DNA of 64,000 nucleotides from Adhaeribacter terrigena (GCF_016623615.1 NZ_JAEHFX010000008.1:1-64000); one strand, 5' to 3'; positions 17,920 to 27,225 are shown, counted from the stretch's first letter. Numbers and translations: made by a program. The notes: generated by a model not told the origin, from the letters alone.

Positions 17920-17954
17920 CAGACTTTTTATGCCCGAAAGCCTACCGTTTTTTA
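17920..17954 (-). repeat. dispersed intergenic repeat copy, near-consensus
   Basis: On the minus strand: AAAAACGGTAGGCTTT, 7 nt, AAAAAGTCTG. No hairpin adjoins it, so the repeat is not merely part of terminators. Confidence 0.75.
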
Positions 17955-18332
17955 ACCTTCGTAGAAACCAATTAAGGCGCCGAAATAACTTTCATCCCAG
18001 CCTTCGGAAATATCCTGAAAGGCTTCGTCGGGAATATTGGTGTGGCGCAATTCTGCCGAAGTGCCGTATTTGTGGGGGTGCAGCTTTATAGTTACGATAG
18101 AAGGTTCTTCCTGTTCGCCGAAATACCATTCCTGCACAATTTTTTTACCGGCCTCAAATTCCAGGTTCTTGCCCGCAATGCTGCCATCCCAGAGCGAAAA
18201 TTCGGAGCCGGGTTCGGTGCTCATTTCCGCCGGATCGCCGGTCCAGATTTCGAGTTCGTTGGGGTTGGTAAGCGCCGAATAAACTTCTTCGGGCTCGGCC
18301 GGAATAATGTAGTATTTCTTGTAATCTTTCAT
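17952..18332 (-). CDS. SRPBCC/AHSA1-like domain protein
   Basis: The 126-aa protein has the START-like helix-grip fold of the AHSA1 group: an N-terminal PAEPEEVYSALTNP, a middle GKKIVQEWYF segment and a C-terminal helix starting at GWDESYFGAL. Such proteins bind hydrophobic ligands or Hsp90-like partners; the substrate here is unknown. It is separated by only 24 bp from the upstream CYTH gene and may be cotranscribed with it. Confidence 0.85.
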   Translation of the reverse strand: MKDYKKYYIIPAEPEEVYSALTNPNELEIWTGDPAEMSTEPGSEFSLWDGSIAGKNLEFEAGKKIVQEWYFGEQEEPSIVTIKLHPHKYGTSAELRHTNIPDEAFQDISEGWDESYFGALIGFYEG

Positions 18333-18356
18333 GCAGGCAAAATTTAAAGCGGCAAT

Positions 18357-18824
18357 TTACCAGTTTTTATACGGGTTTACCGCCAGCTGCGCATTATAAT
18401 ATTTTTTCTGACCGGTTACTTCTTCCGTTACCCAATCCGGTTTCTCAAATTTTTCATCTTCGCTTTCCAGTTCAATTTCTGCAACGAGCAAACCTTCATT
18501 TTCGGCCAGGAATTCGTCTACTTCCCAGGTTTTGCCTTCGAAAATAAGGATGTAACGGTTTTTGATTAAGCTGGTTTCTGCAAACTGATCGAGCAATTCG
18601 GTCGCTTCGGTTTTCGGAATCTCATATTCGTATTCCAAACGGCTCGCACCCGTAGTCGCGCCTTTTATGGTGATATAGCCGGAAGTATTGGTAACGCGCA
18701 CCCGGATGGTTTTTTCAGGATCGGTGTGCAGGTAGCCCTGGCGGAAGAAGTTGGCTTCGGGTTTTTCGAGTTTTTGCCATAGTGTTTTGTCTACCAGGAA
18801 TTTGCGTTCTATTTCTACAGGCAT
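18357..18824 (-). CDS. CYTH-domain triphosphate tunnel metalloenzyme
   Basis: The 155-aa product carries the CYTH signature EIERKF at residues 4-9, followed by basic and acidic strand residues (RVRVTNTSGYITIKG, EYEYEIP, EVDEF, EIELESE) that line the catalytic tunnel. Short bacterial CYTH proteins usually hydrolyse inorganic triphosphate or other triphosphates with Mg2+ or Mn2+; class IV adenylate cyclase activity is the less likely alternative. It sits in a minus-strand run just upstream of the AHSA1-like gene. Confidence 0.88.
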   Translation of the reverse strand: MPVEIERKFLVDKTLWQKLEKPEANFFRQGYLHTDPEKTIRVRVTNTSGYITIKGATTGASRLEYEYEIPKTEATELLDQFAETSLIKNRYILIFEGKTWEVDEFLAENEGLLVAEIELESEDEKFEKPDWVTEEVTGQKKYYNAQLAVNPYKNW

Positions 18825-18871
18825 ATTTTAGAGGAAGGAAGAAAGATGAAGGATGAAAGGCAAACCCATTT

Positions 18872-18904
18872 CAGACTTTTTTGCTATGAAACGCTACCGT
18901 TTTC
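18872..18904 (-). repeat. dispersed intergenic repeat copy
   Basis: On the minus strand: GAAAACGGTAGCGTTT, 6 nt, AAAAAAGTCTG, in the gap between the SMR exporter and the CYTH gene. Confidence 0.75.
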
Positions 18905-18914
18905 CGGCTAAAAA

Positions 18915-19247
18915 CTACTCGCTGGAAGAAACGAATTTCAAACCAATGATGGAACCGATGAGCAGGAAAATGAAGAACATGCGCCAAAAGAAAACCGGTT
19001 CTTTAAAGAAAATAATGCCCATTAAAACCGTTCCTACGGCGCCAATTCCGGTCCAGACGGCGTAAGCGGTGCCCATGGGCAGGGTTTGCGTGGCTTTATA
19101 AAGCAGGAACATACTGGCCGTAAGCGAAACGAAAAAACCAACGATCCAGAGGATAGATTCGGTACCGGAAGTTTCTTTGGCTTTGCTCAGGCAGGTGGTA
19201 AAGCCTACTTCGAACAAGCCGGCAATAATTAACATGAACCAGGCCAT
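18915..19247 (-). CDS. sugE: small multidrug resistance exporter, SugE/Gdx type
   Basis: A 110-aa, four-helix inner-membrane protein with the essential Glu13 in the first helix and the SugE-type motif GTAYAVWTGIGAVGT (about 58-72). The Gdx subgroup, to which SugE belongs, exports guanidinium with proton antiport. I assign it on sequence style; a quaternary-ammonium exporter of the EmrE/QacE type is the alternative. The Crp/Fnr regulator gene lies 73 bp upstream on the same strand. No guanidine riboswitch was recognised. Confidence 0.85.
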   Translation of the reverse strand: MAWFMLIIAGLFEVGFTTCLSKAKETSGTESILWIVGFFVSLTASMFLLYKATQTLPMGTAYAVWTGIGAVGTVLMGIIFFKEPVFFWRMFFIFLLIGSIIGLKFVSSSE

Positions 19248-19319
19248 TTTGTAATTGTTTTTGTTTATCGCAAAGGTCGGTTAAAACCCGGGAACAAAAT
19301 TTTACAAATGTTAAAAAAA

Positions 19320-19886
19320 TTAACTGTTTTCGCTCCGGATGCGGCTTAAGGTAACCTGGGTAACGCCTAAAAACGAAGCAATATGACCTAGTTGCACGCG
19401 CTGCAGCAGTTGTGGATTTCTTGTAATCAGTTCGTGGTAGCGTTCCGAAGCCGTTTTAAATTGCCGGGAAATAAAGCGTTCCTCCGTTTTTACGAGCTCG
19501 CGTTCAGCCATTTTTCTTCCCCAGTTGGCCAGCGCAATATCGGTGGCAAAAAACTGCTGCAAAACCGCGTGTTCGATCTTGTATAAAACCGAAGCTTCCA
19601 GTAATTCAATGTTTTCGTAGCCGGGTTTGCCTGCAATGTAACTGTTAAAGGAAAGCACCGCATCGCCTTCGGAACCGAACCAGAACGTGACTTCTTTCTC
19701 ATTCTGAAAGCAGAATGCCCGCGCAATTCCTTTTTCAATAAAGTACAGGTTCCGGTCCGTTTTTCCGGCTTTAAAAAGCAAATGTCCTTTGGGGAGCTCC
19801 ACTTTTTGCAGCGAATCCGATAGCGTTTTCAGCGACGTTTCCGGCAACGGATAATACGCGCTGATCCGGGAAAGCAGGGCCTTCAA
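19320..19886 (-). CDS. Crp/Fnr family transcriptional regulator
   Basis: The 188-aa protein has an N-terminal cyclic-nucleotide-binding-like domain (about 20-115, with GHLLFKAGKTDRNLYFIEKG) and a C-terminal winged helix-turn-helix (about 140-185), whose recognition helix is in GVTQVTLSRIR. It lacks the four cysteines of FNR and a clear cAMP-binding RS motif, as usual for Bacteroidetes members. It lies between floA and the SMR exporter on the same strand and is only 14 bp downstream of floA, so it may be cotranscribed with it. Confidence 0.87.
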   Translation of the reverse strand: MKALLSRISAYYPLPETSLKTLSDSLQKVELPKGHLLFKAGKTDRNLYFIEKGIARAFCFQNEKEVTFWFGSEGDAVLSFNSYIAGKPGYENIELLEASVLYKIEHAVLQQFFATDIALANWGRKMAERELVKTEERFISRQFKTASERYHELITRNPQLLQRVQLGHIASFLGVTQVTLSRIRSENS

Positions 19887-19900
19887 AGTTGTAAAAGATC

Positions 19901-20908
19901 TTAGCTCTGGCGGCCTTCTTCGCGGCCCGGTTTGGTGCTGCCCGAGCCGCCTTCCGGATTGGCAATGGAATCGCGCATGCCGGTGTCGGCCTGAATGTTG
20001 CGCATTTTGTAGTAATCCATAATTCCTAAGTTGCCGGAACGGAAGGCTTCGGCGATGGCTCTTGGCACTTCGGCTTCGGCTTGTACTACCAGGGCTTTGG
20101 CTTTCTGGGTTTCGGCGCGCATTTCCTGCTCCACAGCTACGGCCATGGCGCGGCGTTCTTCGGCGCGGGCTTCGGCTACTTTTAAATCGGCGTTAGCCTG
20201 GTCGATCTGCAGTTTCGCCCCAATGTTTTCTCCGATGTCCACGTCAGCAATATCAATAGACAGAATTTCGTACGCGGTGCCCGCATCCAGGCCTTTTTGT
20301 AAAACCAGTTTCGAGATCTTATCCGGATTTTCGAGTACTTCTTTATGCGATTTAGACGAACCGATGCTCGTTACAATGCCTTCGCCAACGCGCGCTAAAA
20401 TGGTTTCTTCGCCGGCGCCGCCTACTAACTGGGCAATATTGGCTCTAACCGTAACGCGGGCTATAACAATTAACTGAATACCGTCCTGCGCAACTGCGGC
20501 CACATTGGGCGTGTTGATCACTTTCGGGTTTACGGAAGTGGTTACGGCTTCAAAAACGTTACGGCCAGCTAAATCGATAGCAGTTGCCTGTTTAAAACTT
20601 AACGGAATGTTGGCTTTGTCGGCGGAAATTAAAGCTTTGATAACGGTTGGCACGTTGCCGCCGGCCAGGTAATGCGTTTCGAGTTCGGAACTGGTAATGT
20701 GAATGCCGGCTTTGGTACTCGTGATCATGGAGTTCACAATTAAGCTCGGCGGCACTTTCCGGATGCGCATAAAAACCAGATCGAACAGGTTGACTTTTAC
20801 GCCCGAAAAAAGTGCTGTGATCCAAAGGTTGATCGGGAAAAAGTACAGGAATACCAGAAAAAGAATGACAATTCCGGCAATAAGAAACGCGGGGGAAAGA
20901 TTATCCAT
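19901..20908 (-). CDS. floA: flotillin-like protein FloA
   Basis: FloA organises functional membrane microdomains. The 335-aa protein has one N-terminal hydrophobic segment (about 8-30), then the conserved FloA/YqfA body, and an Ala/Glu-rich coiled region (about 225-280) followed by [17 protein letters not shown], all diagnostic of the UPF0365 family. An nfeD-type gene lies just upstream on the same strand, the usual partner. The C-terminal tail is Gly/Ser/Arg-rich. The gap before the start codon holds a heptamer array. Confidence 0.94.
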   Translation of the reverse strand: MDNLSPAFLIAGIVILFLVFLYFFPINLWITALFSGVKVNLFDLVFMRIRKVPPSLIVNSMITSTKAGIHITSSELETHYLAGGNVPTVIKALISADKANIPLSFKQATAIDLAGRNVFEAVTTSVNPKVINTPNVAAVAQDGIQLIVIARVTVRANIAQLVGGAGEETILARVGEGIVTSIGSSKSHKEVLENPDKISKLVLQKGLDAGTAYEILSIDIADVDIGENIGAKLQIDQANADLKVAEARAEERRAMAVAVEQEMRAETQKAKALVVQAEAEVPRAIAEAFRSGNLGIMDYYKMRNIQADTGMRDSIANPEGGSGSTKPGREEGRQS

Positions 20909-20920
20909 AGTTTATATTTT

Positions 20921-20973
20921 CGTTGTTCGTTGTTCGTTGTTCGTTGTTCGTTGTTCGTTGTTCGTTGTTCGTT
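20921..20973. repeat. tandem heptamer array (CGTTGTT) before floA
   Basis: Seven perfect copies of CGTTGTT (20921-20969) plus a partial eighth lie 13 bp upstream of the floA start codon, between nfeD and floA. The same word in inverse (AACAACG) recurs before the ACMSD gene near 48630-48660. Confidence 0.9.
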
Positions 20974-21040
20974 CGATTTTGGGGCATACAAGTTAGGCAG
21001 AATCCGGCAACCCATAACGCATAAATTCAGCCCAAATGCT

Positions 21041-21081
21041 TAAAAAATACGATGGCTTTAGGTGGAAAAAACAGTCTGCAA
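21041..21081 (+). repeat. degenerate dispersed repeat copy
   Basis: AAAAAATACGATGGCTTT with tail GGAAAAAACAGTCTG; the core and tail are recognisable with several substitutions. It lies in the nfeD-floA gap. Confidence 0.45.
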
Positions 21082-21113
21082 TTCAGGCATTTAGCCATTC
21101 AACCATTACACAA

Positions 21114-21590
21114 TCAGGCCGTTTGAATAGCCCGCTCCACCACGATTCTATGCGGCTCGACCTTCAGAATGCGGATCGCAGTATCGGTTTGAATGAATTC
21201 GCCGTTGGTGGTTACTTCAAACGTTTTGCCGTGGAAGTATCCGGTTCCGGCGGGGCGTAAAGCAGAAAGCGCTTTGCCGACCTCGCCTACTTCTACAGCC
21301 GGGCGGTCATCTTCATTTACCCGTGCTTTGTTTACCGTAGTGAGGGTGAAGCGCTGCCAAGTTTGTTTTTTCAGCCCGAAATAAACGGCGCCCGCCGTAA
21401 GCAGCACCGAAATGCCGAGCATCCAGTAACCATAAACCAGCCCCAGGTCACGGAAACCAAGCCAGATACCAATAGCCATTAAAATAATGCCGGCTAACCC
21501 AACCAGCGTGGTGCCGGGCACCAGTACAATTTCCACTACCAGCAGCAGAATGCCAAAAACCAGCAGCGAAACGATCGTGATCCATTCCAT
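21114..21590 (-). CDS. NfeD-like membrane protein
   Basis: The 158-aa protein has about three hydrophobic helices in its first 75 residues and a soluble OB-fold NfeD domain (about 90-155, with VGKALSALRPAGTGYFHGKTFE). Short NfeD proteins of this kind are partners of flotillins and SPFH proteins, and floA is the next gene downstream on the same strand, about 205 bp away. This supports a shared role in membrane organisation. Confidence 0.88.
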   Translation of the reverse strand: MEWITIVSLLVFGILLLVVEIVLVPGTTLVGLAGIILMAIGIWLGFRDLGLVYGYWMLGISVLLTAGAVYFGLKKQTWQRFTLTTVNKARVNEDDRPAVEVGEVGKALSALRPAGTGYFHGKTFEVTTNGEFIQTDTAIRILKVEPHRIVVERAIQTA

Positions 21591-21952
21591 TTTTATTCCG
21601 AAAACTATGATTTGTTTAAAGATACGATTTTCCAGGGGAAAAGAAATCCTCCGCGCGGGTTTTCAGGCTTAATCTGAAGTAACATGTTTTCTGATATTTT
21701 AAGACAGGTTTAGAAACGAGGAAAACTGTTATGCTTTTTCTGTCCCTTGCCATAGTTTTTTTCATTCCATGTATAAATTAAACCGGGCTGAAAAGTCTGA
21801 TGTGTTTTGTAATAATTGCCTGTTTTGCAGATTTTTATGGCTGCGCCTGTTGTTGCCTTGAGGTCTGATTTCGATAAAATTTGGTTTGTGTTGGGGGAAA
21901 TAAAGTATTTACTTTTAAGCATTCCCGAAACTACAGATAATCCAGACTTCGC

Positions 21953-22525
21953 ATGGAAAAGAAACTTTTACTTTTTTGCCTGTTTTTGATAGCGTTTTCC
22001 GGAAAGGTTTTGGCGCATGAAGTTGAAGTTGATTCTGTTGTAAATTCGCAATTTTATAGGAATTCAGTTTATGCCGAATTGTTAGGCAATGGGGTTTTTG
22101 GCTCGCTGAATTATGAAAGGTTATTCTGGATTCCTGCTTCTGAGACTACGGTTGCAGCTCGGGTAGGTGGATTATTACTTGAAGCTGGACAAGTAGGAGG
22201 AACGTTCGAATATCAAATGATTGCTGTTGGTGAGGTTACTTTTTTCTCAGGGAAAAGAGCTGTGAAATTTGAATCTGGTTTTGGTGTCACCGTTTATACT
22301 GATTCACAGGGCTATAATGAAGCTTATGGGCATTCAGGTAATTATTGGGAGTTTATTCCGGTTCTCAGGATTGGTGCCCGGTGGCAACCAAGAGCTAAAC
22401 CATATTTAGTCCGGCTTGGATTTACGCCTTTATTTTTCGGGGATGATTCTCCCGTTTATAAATTTCCGGTTGTTCCTTTCGGCGGCCTGAGTTTTGGTTA
22501 TAGTTTCGGAAAGAGGCATAAATGA
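21953..22525 (+). CDS. secreted hypothetical, probable outer-membrane barrel (190 aa)
   Basis: A signal peptide (about 1-21, SGKVLA-H) precedes a sequence with alternating hydrophobic strands (NSVYAELLGNGVFGSLNYER, then EYQMIAVGEVTFFSG and LRIGARWQPRAKPYLVRLGF) and a C-terminal GLSFGYSFGKRHK, all typical of small 8- to 10-strand barrels. No named family is recognised. Its coding sequence is richer in A+T than its neighbours. Confidence 0.65.
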   Translation: MEKKLLLFCLFLIAFSGKVLAHEVEVDSVVNSQFYRNSVYAELLGNGVFGSLNYERLFWIPASETTVAARVGGLLLEAGQVGGTFEYQMIAVGEVTFFSGKRAVKFESGFGVTVYTDSQGYNEAYGHSGNYWEFIPVLRIGARWQPRAKPYLVRLGFTPLFFGDDSPVYKFPVVPFGGLSFGYSFGKRHK

Positions 22526-22555
22526 TTGAAGCCATAGCATTTTCCTGAAAACAAA

Positions 22556-22588
22556 AAACCTTCCAGGTTTTCAAGACCTGGAAGGTTT
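22556..22588. terminator. bidirectional terminator between convergent genes
   Basis: Arms AAACCTTCCAGGT (22556-22568) and ACCTGGAAGGTTT (22576-22588) pair perfectly. It separates the 190-aa barrel gene from proS and is flanked on both sides by dispersed-repeat cores. Confidence 0.85.
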
Positions 22589-22596
22589 AGATAAAG

Positions 22597-22627
22597 CAGT
22601 TTTTCCGCTTAAAATGCTACCGTTTTT
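22597..22627 (-). repeat. dispersed repeat copy abutting the proS stop codon
   Basis: On the minus strand: AAAACGGTAGCATTTT, 6 nt, AAAAACTG. A second, partial minus-strand copy (AAAATGCTATGGCTTC) is at 22529-22552 on the other side of the hairpin. Confidence 0.7.
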
Positions 22628-24106
22628 CTAATAGGCTCTGGCAAAGTAAACGCGGCGCGAAGAAGGTTTGCCGGTTACCATATCCACGCCGTTTTCTTCC
22701 GGCGTATCTAAGGCAATGCAGCGGATGGTTGCTTTGGTTTCTTCTTTAATGCGTTCTTCGGTTTCCGGCGTGCCGTCCCAGTGCGCTAATACGAAACCTG
22801 GTTTCTCGTCTAAAACGCGTTTGAAATCTTCGTAAGAATCTACTTTTACGGTGTTTTCCTGACGGAATTGCAGGGCTTTATTGTAGATGTTTTCCTGGAT
22901 GTCGTTGAGCAGGTTTTCGATGGTGTTTTCCAGGCCTTCGAGCTGCATGCTTTGCTTTTCTTTGGTGTCGCGGCGGGCCACTTCGGCGGTGCCGTTTTCC
23001 AGGTCGCGCGGGCCAATGGCTACGCGCACCGGAACGCCTTTCAGTTCCCATTCGGCAAATTTAAAGCCCGGGCGTTCAGTGTCGCGGTCGTCGTATTTTA
23101 CGGAAATGCCTTTGGCTTCGAGTTTTTCCTTCAGTTTGCCTACCGTTTCGGAGATCTGCGCCAGTTCTTCGTCTTTGCGGAAGATCGGCACAAAAACTAC
23201 CTGGATCGGGGCTAATTTCGGAGGTAAAACCAAACCTTCATCGTCGGAGTGCGCCATAACCAAGGCACCCATCAAACGCGTACTTACGCCCCAGCTGGTA
23301 CCCCAAACGTATTCCTGTTTGCCTTCTTTGTTGGTAAATTTTACATCGAAAGCCTGCGCGAAATTCTGCCCTAAAAAGTGCGACGTTCCGGCCTGCAGGG
23401 CTTTACCATCCTGCATCAAACCTTCTATGCAATACGTGTCTAAAGCGCCTGCAAAACGTTCGTTGGGAGTTTTTACGCCTTTTACCACCGGTAATGCTAG
23501 GAAATTTTCGGCGAAATCGGCGTATACGTTCAGCATTTGTACGGTTTCGGCTACGGCTTCTTCGGCGGTGGCGTGAGCCGTGTGGCCTTCCTGCCATAAG
23601 AATTCGGCGGTGCGTAAAAATAAACGGGTACGCATTTCCCAACGCACTACGTTAGCCCACTGGTTAATGAGCAAAGGAAGATCGCGGTAACTCTGGATCC
23701 AGCCTTTGTAAGTGCTCCAGATAATGGCTTCGGAAGTAGGTCGTACTACGAGTTCTTCTTCCAGTTTGGCTTCCGGATCTACGCGTAATTTGCCGGCATT
23801 TTCCGGATCGGTCTGCAGGCGGTAATGGGTTACCACGGCGCATTCTTTAGCAAAGCCTTCGGCGTTTTTTTCTTCCGCCTCGAACATGCTTTTCGGGATG
23901 AAAAGCGGGAAATATGCGTTGGAGTGACCAGTCTTTTTGAACATATCATCGAGTACGCGCTGCATCTTTTCCCAGATGGCAAAACCATAAGGTTTAATAA
24001 CCATACAGCCCCGTACGCCGGAGTTTTCGGCCAGGCCGGCACGCTTCACTAACTCATTGTACCAGAGTGAATAATCTTCACTTCTTTTCGGTAAAGCTTT
24101 GCTCAT
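22628..24106 (-). CDS. proS: proline--tRNA ligase (archaeal/eukaryotic-type ProS)
   Basis: Class II prolyl-tRNA synthetase of 492 aa, charging tRNA-Pro. It lacks the editing insertion of the long bacterial type and matches the short type 3 form, common in Bacteroidetes. Motif 2 is in [17 protein letters not shown], and motif 3 in [23 protein letters not shown]. The anticodon-binding domain follows (about 290-400), and the protein ends with the zinc-like C-terminal domain and a terminal Tyr (RAY), as in that group. Confidence 0.96.
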   Translation of the reverse strand: MSKALPKRSEDYSLWYNELVKRAGLAENSGVRGCMVIKPYGFAIWEKMQRVLDDMFKKTGHSNAYFPLFIPKSMFEAEEKNAEGFAKECAVVTHYRLQTDPENAGKLRVDPEAKLEEELVVRPTSEAIIWSTYKGWIQSYRDLPLLINQWANVVRWEMRTRLFLRTAEFLWQEGHTAHATAEEAVAETVQMLNVYADFAENFLALPVVKGVKTPNERFAGALDTYCIEGLMQDGKALQAGTSHFLGQNFAQAFDVKFTNKEGKQEYVWGTSWGVSTRLMGALVMAHSDDEGLVLPPKLAPIQVVFVPIFRKDEELAQISETVGKLKEKLEAKGISVKYDDRDTERPGFKFAEWELKGVPVRVAIGPRDLENGTAEVARRDTKEKQSMQLEGLENTIENLLNDIQENIYNKALQFRQENTVKVDSYEDFKRVLDEKPGFVLAHWDGTPETEERIKEETKATIRCIALDTPEENGVDMVTGKPSSRRVYFARAY

Positions 24107-24318
24107 AATTCAGTATCTTTGTTAAAGGCAATGCCAATCCGGGAATAGTTATTTTCCGGTATGGATTTTGCGTTATATATTACAGAATATTACAGAAATG
24201 GGAATATCATTTCGGCCCAAAAATACGTTAATAAAACTGTATTAACCAGTAAACCGGCCGTGTTTAATGCTTAGTGCATTTTCGTGCTTCCGGCTATACC
24301 GTTTAAAAATATAAAATT

Positions 24319-25605
24319 ATGAAAAATATAATTACTACTGCTTTGTTGCCGCTGTTGGCCGGGTTGGCTTTTAGCTGTACCAGCACCACGGCGCTGCAGT
24401 CCTCCGAAAACGACGATCTGTATTATGCTTCTACTGACAGAACGGTGCGGCCGGAGCTGGCTTATACAGGTTCTGAAAGCGTATCGGGCTCTGAAGAAGT
24501 TTCCAATCCGGAATACGGAGATGCAGGAAGCGGTCAGAATTCGATTACGAACAACTATAATTACTACGACAACGACCGGTATTCTACCCGTAGCTATGCG
24601 GGCAGCCGGTTCCGGAATTATAATTATTACAGCGCCGATCCTTTTTACGATCCGTTCTATTCGCCTTTTGGTTATTCTGCGGCGTATTGCTACAATCTGT
24701 ATGATCCGTTCTGGTATCCGTATTGCTATCCTTCGCGTGGTCTGACCATCAGCTTTGGCATTGGTTATGGCTATGGCTATGGCTACCGGCCTTACGGTTA
24801 CGGTTATAGCCCTTACGATTATTACGGTTATGGTTACCGGGGTGGTTACGGTGGATACTACCAGGGATTTTATGACGGATATTATGCGGGTGGCGGTGGC
24901 TATGGCTATGGTTACAACCGCCACCGGGTAAATTACGCGCCGCGTACCAACCGCAGCAATGTGCCGGGTAATGCGCCGGTAAATAATGCAACCGGTCGTC
25001 CTTCGGTGCCGGGTGGCCGGGTGGCAGATGCTAACCCGAATACTGGTACCGTAATTCCGGGCAGCCGTCCGAACCGGATTTCCCAACCGGGAACCTCTAC
25101 TCCGGGCCGGGCAGGTCAGCCGGTTAATAATAATACTCCCCAAAATGGCCGCGAACAGCAGGGCCGTCCGGCGCAAAATGCACGTCCGGGGGGGCGCGAA
25201 ACGCAGAATATTCAGCCGGAAAATTACCAGTTCCAGAACAATGCCCAGCCAGGTGTAGAGTACAGCCGTCCGGCCCGTGATAATGCCACCGTTCCTGCGC
25301 AGGCAAGCCCGGGAGGCAGAGTGCCTGCCGATAGAGTGCCAACGCAGGAAGTAACGCCATCCAGATCACAACCATCGCAACCGGTTCAGATAGAGCAACC
25401 GAGCCGTCGGGAACAGCGTCGTATGCAATCGCAGCCGCAATCGCAACCAACCTACCAGTCAGCGCCGCAACGCAGCGCCCCGGTTTATGAAAACAGCCGT
25501 CCGGCGCGCAGCAGCGACAACAGCGGTTCTTATCAGGCGCCTAGCCGGAGCAGTTCACCTGGTTCCAGCCAGCCAAGCGGTGGCGGCGGACGGCCAAGAC
25601 GATAA
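24319..25605 (+). CDS. Tyr/Gly-rich low-complexity lipoprotein
   Basis: The 428-aa product has a lipoprotein signal (AFSC, Cys20). Residues about 75-205 are dominated by Tyr, Gly, Asn and Asp with repeated GYGYGY and PFYDPFY units. Residues about 210-428 are Pro/Gln/Arg/Asn/Ser-rich and probably disordered. No catalytic domain is visible. It is 18 bp upstream of the FadL-like gene, so the two are probably cotranscribed and both envelope-located. The high codon bias toward TAT and GGN opens long shadow ORFs on the other strand, which I discount. Confidence 0.75.
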   Translation: MKNIITTALLPLLAGLAFSCTSTTALQSSENDDLYYASTDRTVRPELAYTGSESVSGSEEVSNPEYGDAGSGQNSITNNYNYYDNDRYSTRSYAGSRFRNYNYYSADPFYDPFYSPFGYSAAYCYNLYDPFWYPYCYPSRGLTISFGIGYGYGYGYRPYGYGYSPYDYYGYGYRGGYGGYYQGFYDGYYAGGGGYGYGYNRHRVNYAPRTNRSNVPGNAPVNNATGRPSVPGGRVADANPNTGTVIPGSRPNRISQPGTSTPGRAGQPVNNNTPQNGREQQGRPAQNARPGGRETQNIQPENYQFQNNAQPGVEYSRPARDNATVPAQASPGGRVPADRVPTQEVTPSRSQPSQPVQIEQPSRREQRRMQSQPQSQPTYQSAPQRSAPVYENSRPARSSDNSGSYQAPSRSSSPGSSQPSGGGGRPRR

Positions 25606-25623
25606 TTAAACAAGCAGACCCTT

Positions 25624-27147
25624 ATGAAGAATTTGAAAATATTAGCTACCGGGCTGGCTTTGCTGGCCTGGAGTAGCTGCGCTTTGGCGCAAAACGAAAC
25701 CGATGCACTGCGTTATTCACAACTCGGTTTTGGCGGTACGGCCCGTATTCAGGGTATAGCCGGCGCCCAGATAGCTTTAGGCGCCGATGCATCTACTATG
25801 GCTGGTAACCCGGCCGGTTTAGGGCTTTACCGCAGAAGTGAATTTACCTTCAGCCCTGGTTTTAGTTTTAACAATACCGAAAGTTTTCTGGGAAATACGT
25901 CCACGCCTGACTCCCGCAACAATTTTAATATCTCGCAGGTGGGAGCCGTTTTTACCGACCGCAAAGCCGATGATGTAGTAAGTGATTGGCGGAGTGGAAG
26001 CTTCGGGATTGGCTTTACCAGGCTGAATTCCTTTCAGGCCAATACCAGCTATACCGGACAGGTAGAAGATAAGAATTCTCTTTTGCAATCGTTCGACGAT
26101 AATATCAGGAATTTCAACATTACGCAGGCCCAACTGGATGCCGAATACGGGTCTGGCGGCAATAATATTACAACCCTGGAAGGCCTGGCGTATGCCACGT
26201 ATTTAATAGATGTAGATTCTACTGGTAACGTGTATGTGCCGGCGCGGCAGGGGGTGCTTACTCAGGGAGAAAACATTTACAGTCGCGGCGCTCAAAACCA
26301 GTGGGATTTTAGCTACGGCGCCAGCTATCAGGATAAATTGTTTATTGGCGGTTCGCTTGGACTTGCTACAGTGAGCTATGAACAAACCCGCACTTATACC
26401 GAAATAGCCGGCAACGACGAACCATATTTCTCTTCGCTTACACTTACCGATTATTTTAAAACCAGCGGTGCCGGCATTAATTTTAAAGTCGGCCTGATCT
26501 ACAAACCCGTAGATGCTTTGCGGTTGGGTGCTACTATTCAGACGCCAACTTTTTACGGACTGGAAGACAGGTATAGTTCTGCTATGCAGGCCAATTACAA
26601 ACCAGGCGTTTTTACTACCAATAGCATTTATGCGCAAGCCCTGGATGGCGAATTTGAATATAACTTAACCACGCCGTTCCGGGCTAATGGCGGTATTGCT
26701 TATTTTATTGGTAAATACGGGTTTATTTCGGCCGATGTGGAATATTTAGATTACAGCGATGCGCGCTTTAGTATTTCCGACGATAATCCGTATGGGTTAG
26801 ATCCGGGCACCGGTTATTTCAGCCAGCAGAACCGCCGTATTTCCGATACTTATTCCGGAGCCATGAACTACCGGATCGGGGCGGAAGCGCGTTTTGATGT
26901 GTTCCGGGTGCGGGCAGGTTTTGCACACTACGGCGATGCGTTCGATAGTAATTTAGACCGGGCCCGTAAATATTTTACCGGCGGTATTGGTCTGAAAGAG
27001 AAAAACTATTTCCTGGATGCCGCTTATGTATTCGGGAAATGGAACAGCTATTATTCACCTTACATACTGAACGATAATTCGCAGCCCGTGGTAACTACCG
27101 AAAATAAAAATACCAGCTTTGTAATTACCGGCGGTTTCAATTTTTAA
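25624..27147 (+). CDS. OmpP1/FadL/TodX-family outer-membrane transport protein
   Basis: The 507-aa protein has a signal peptide (about 1-22, SCALA-Q). The mature N-terminus contains GGTARIQGIAGAQIALGADASTMAGNPAGLG-type sequence (residues about 37-68), the hallmark NPAGL of FadL-like hydrophobic-substrate porins. Alternating barrel strands run to a C-terminal aromatic residue (GGFNF). Substrates in Bacteroidetes are unknown. It follows the Tyr/Gly-rich lipoprotein by 18 bp. A hairpin terminator lies at 27180-27225. Confidence 0.87.
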   Translation: MKNLKILATGLALLAWSSCALAQNETDALRYSQLGFGGTARIQGIAGAQIALGADASTMAGNPAGLGLYRRSEFTFSPGFSFNNTESFLGNTSTPDSRNNFNISQVGAVFTDRKADDVVSDWRSGSFGIGFTRLNSFQANTSYTGQVEDKNSLLQSFDDNIRNFNITQAQLDAEYGSGGNNITTLEGLAYATYLIDVDSTGNVYVPARQGVLTQGENIYSRGAQNQWDFSYGASYQDKLFIGGSLGLATVSYEQTRTYTEIAGNDEPYFSSLTLTDYFKTSGAGINFKVGLIYKPVDALRLGATIQTPTFYGLEDRYSSAMQANYKPGVFTTNSIYAQALDGEFEYNLTTPFRANGGIAYFIGKYGFISADVEYLDYSDARFSISDDNPYGLDPGTGYFSQQNRRISDTYSGAMNYRIGAEARFDVFRVRAGFAHYGDAFDSNLDRARKYFTGGIGLKEKNYFLDAAYVFGKWNSYYSPYILNDNSQPVVTTENKNTSFVITGGFNF

Positions 27148-27178
27148 GACTTTTCAGGCTTCAAACCCTACCGTTCTT
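27147..27178 (-). repeat. dispersed repeat copy at the FadL-like stop codon
   Basis: On the minus strand: AACGGTAGGGTTTG, 7 nt, GAAAAGTCTT. It touches the TAA stop and precedes the terminator. Confidence 0.7.
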
Positions 27179-27179
27179 T

Positions 27180-27225
27180 AAAAGAAAAAGCAGCGATCCT
27201 TCTCCGGATAGCTGCTTTTTCTTTT
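27180..27225. terminator. terminator after the FadL-like gene
   Basis: Arms AAAAGAAAAAGCAGC (27180-27194) and GCTGCTTTTTCTTTT (27211-27225) pair perfectly around a 16-nt loop. Confidence 0.85.

Noticed and set aside
20921-20973. CRISPR array
   Set aside because: The repeat is a pure 7-bp tandem without spacers; no cas gene is present in the window.
21710-21922. 70-codon minus-strand open frame in the gap before the 190-aa barrel gene
   Set aside because: No family, no ribosome-binding or promoter signal, and composition like surrounding non-coding DNA.
24271-25176. Long minus-strand open frame (301 codons) opposite the Tyr/Gly-rich lipoprotein gene
   Set aside because: It is a shadow of biased codons (TAT, GGN) on the plus strand; its Arg/Ile/Val-rich product has no plausible domain, and the plus-strand frame has a lipoprotein signal and operon context.
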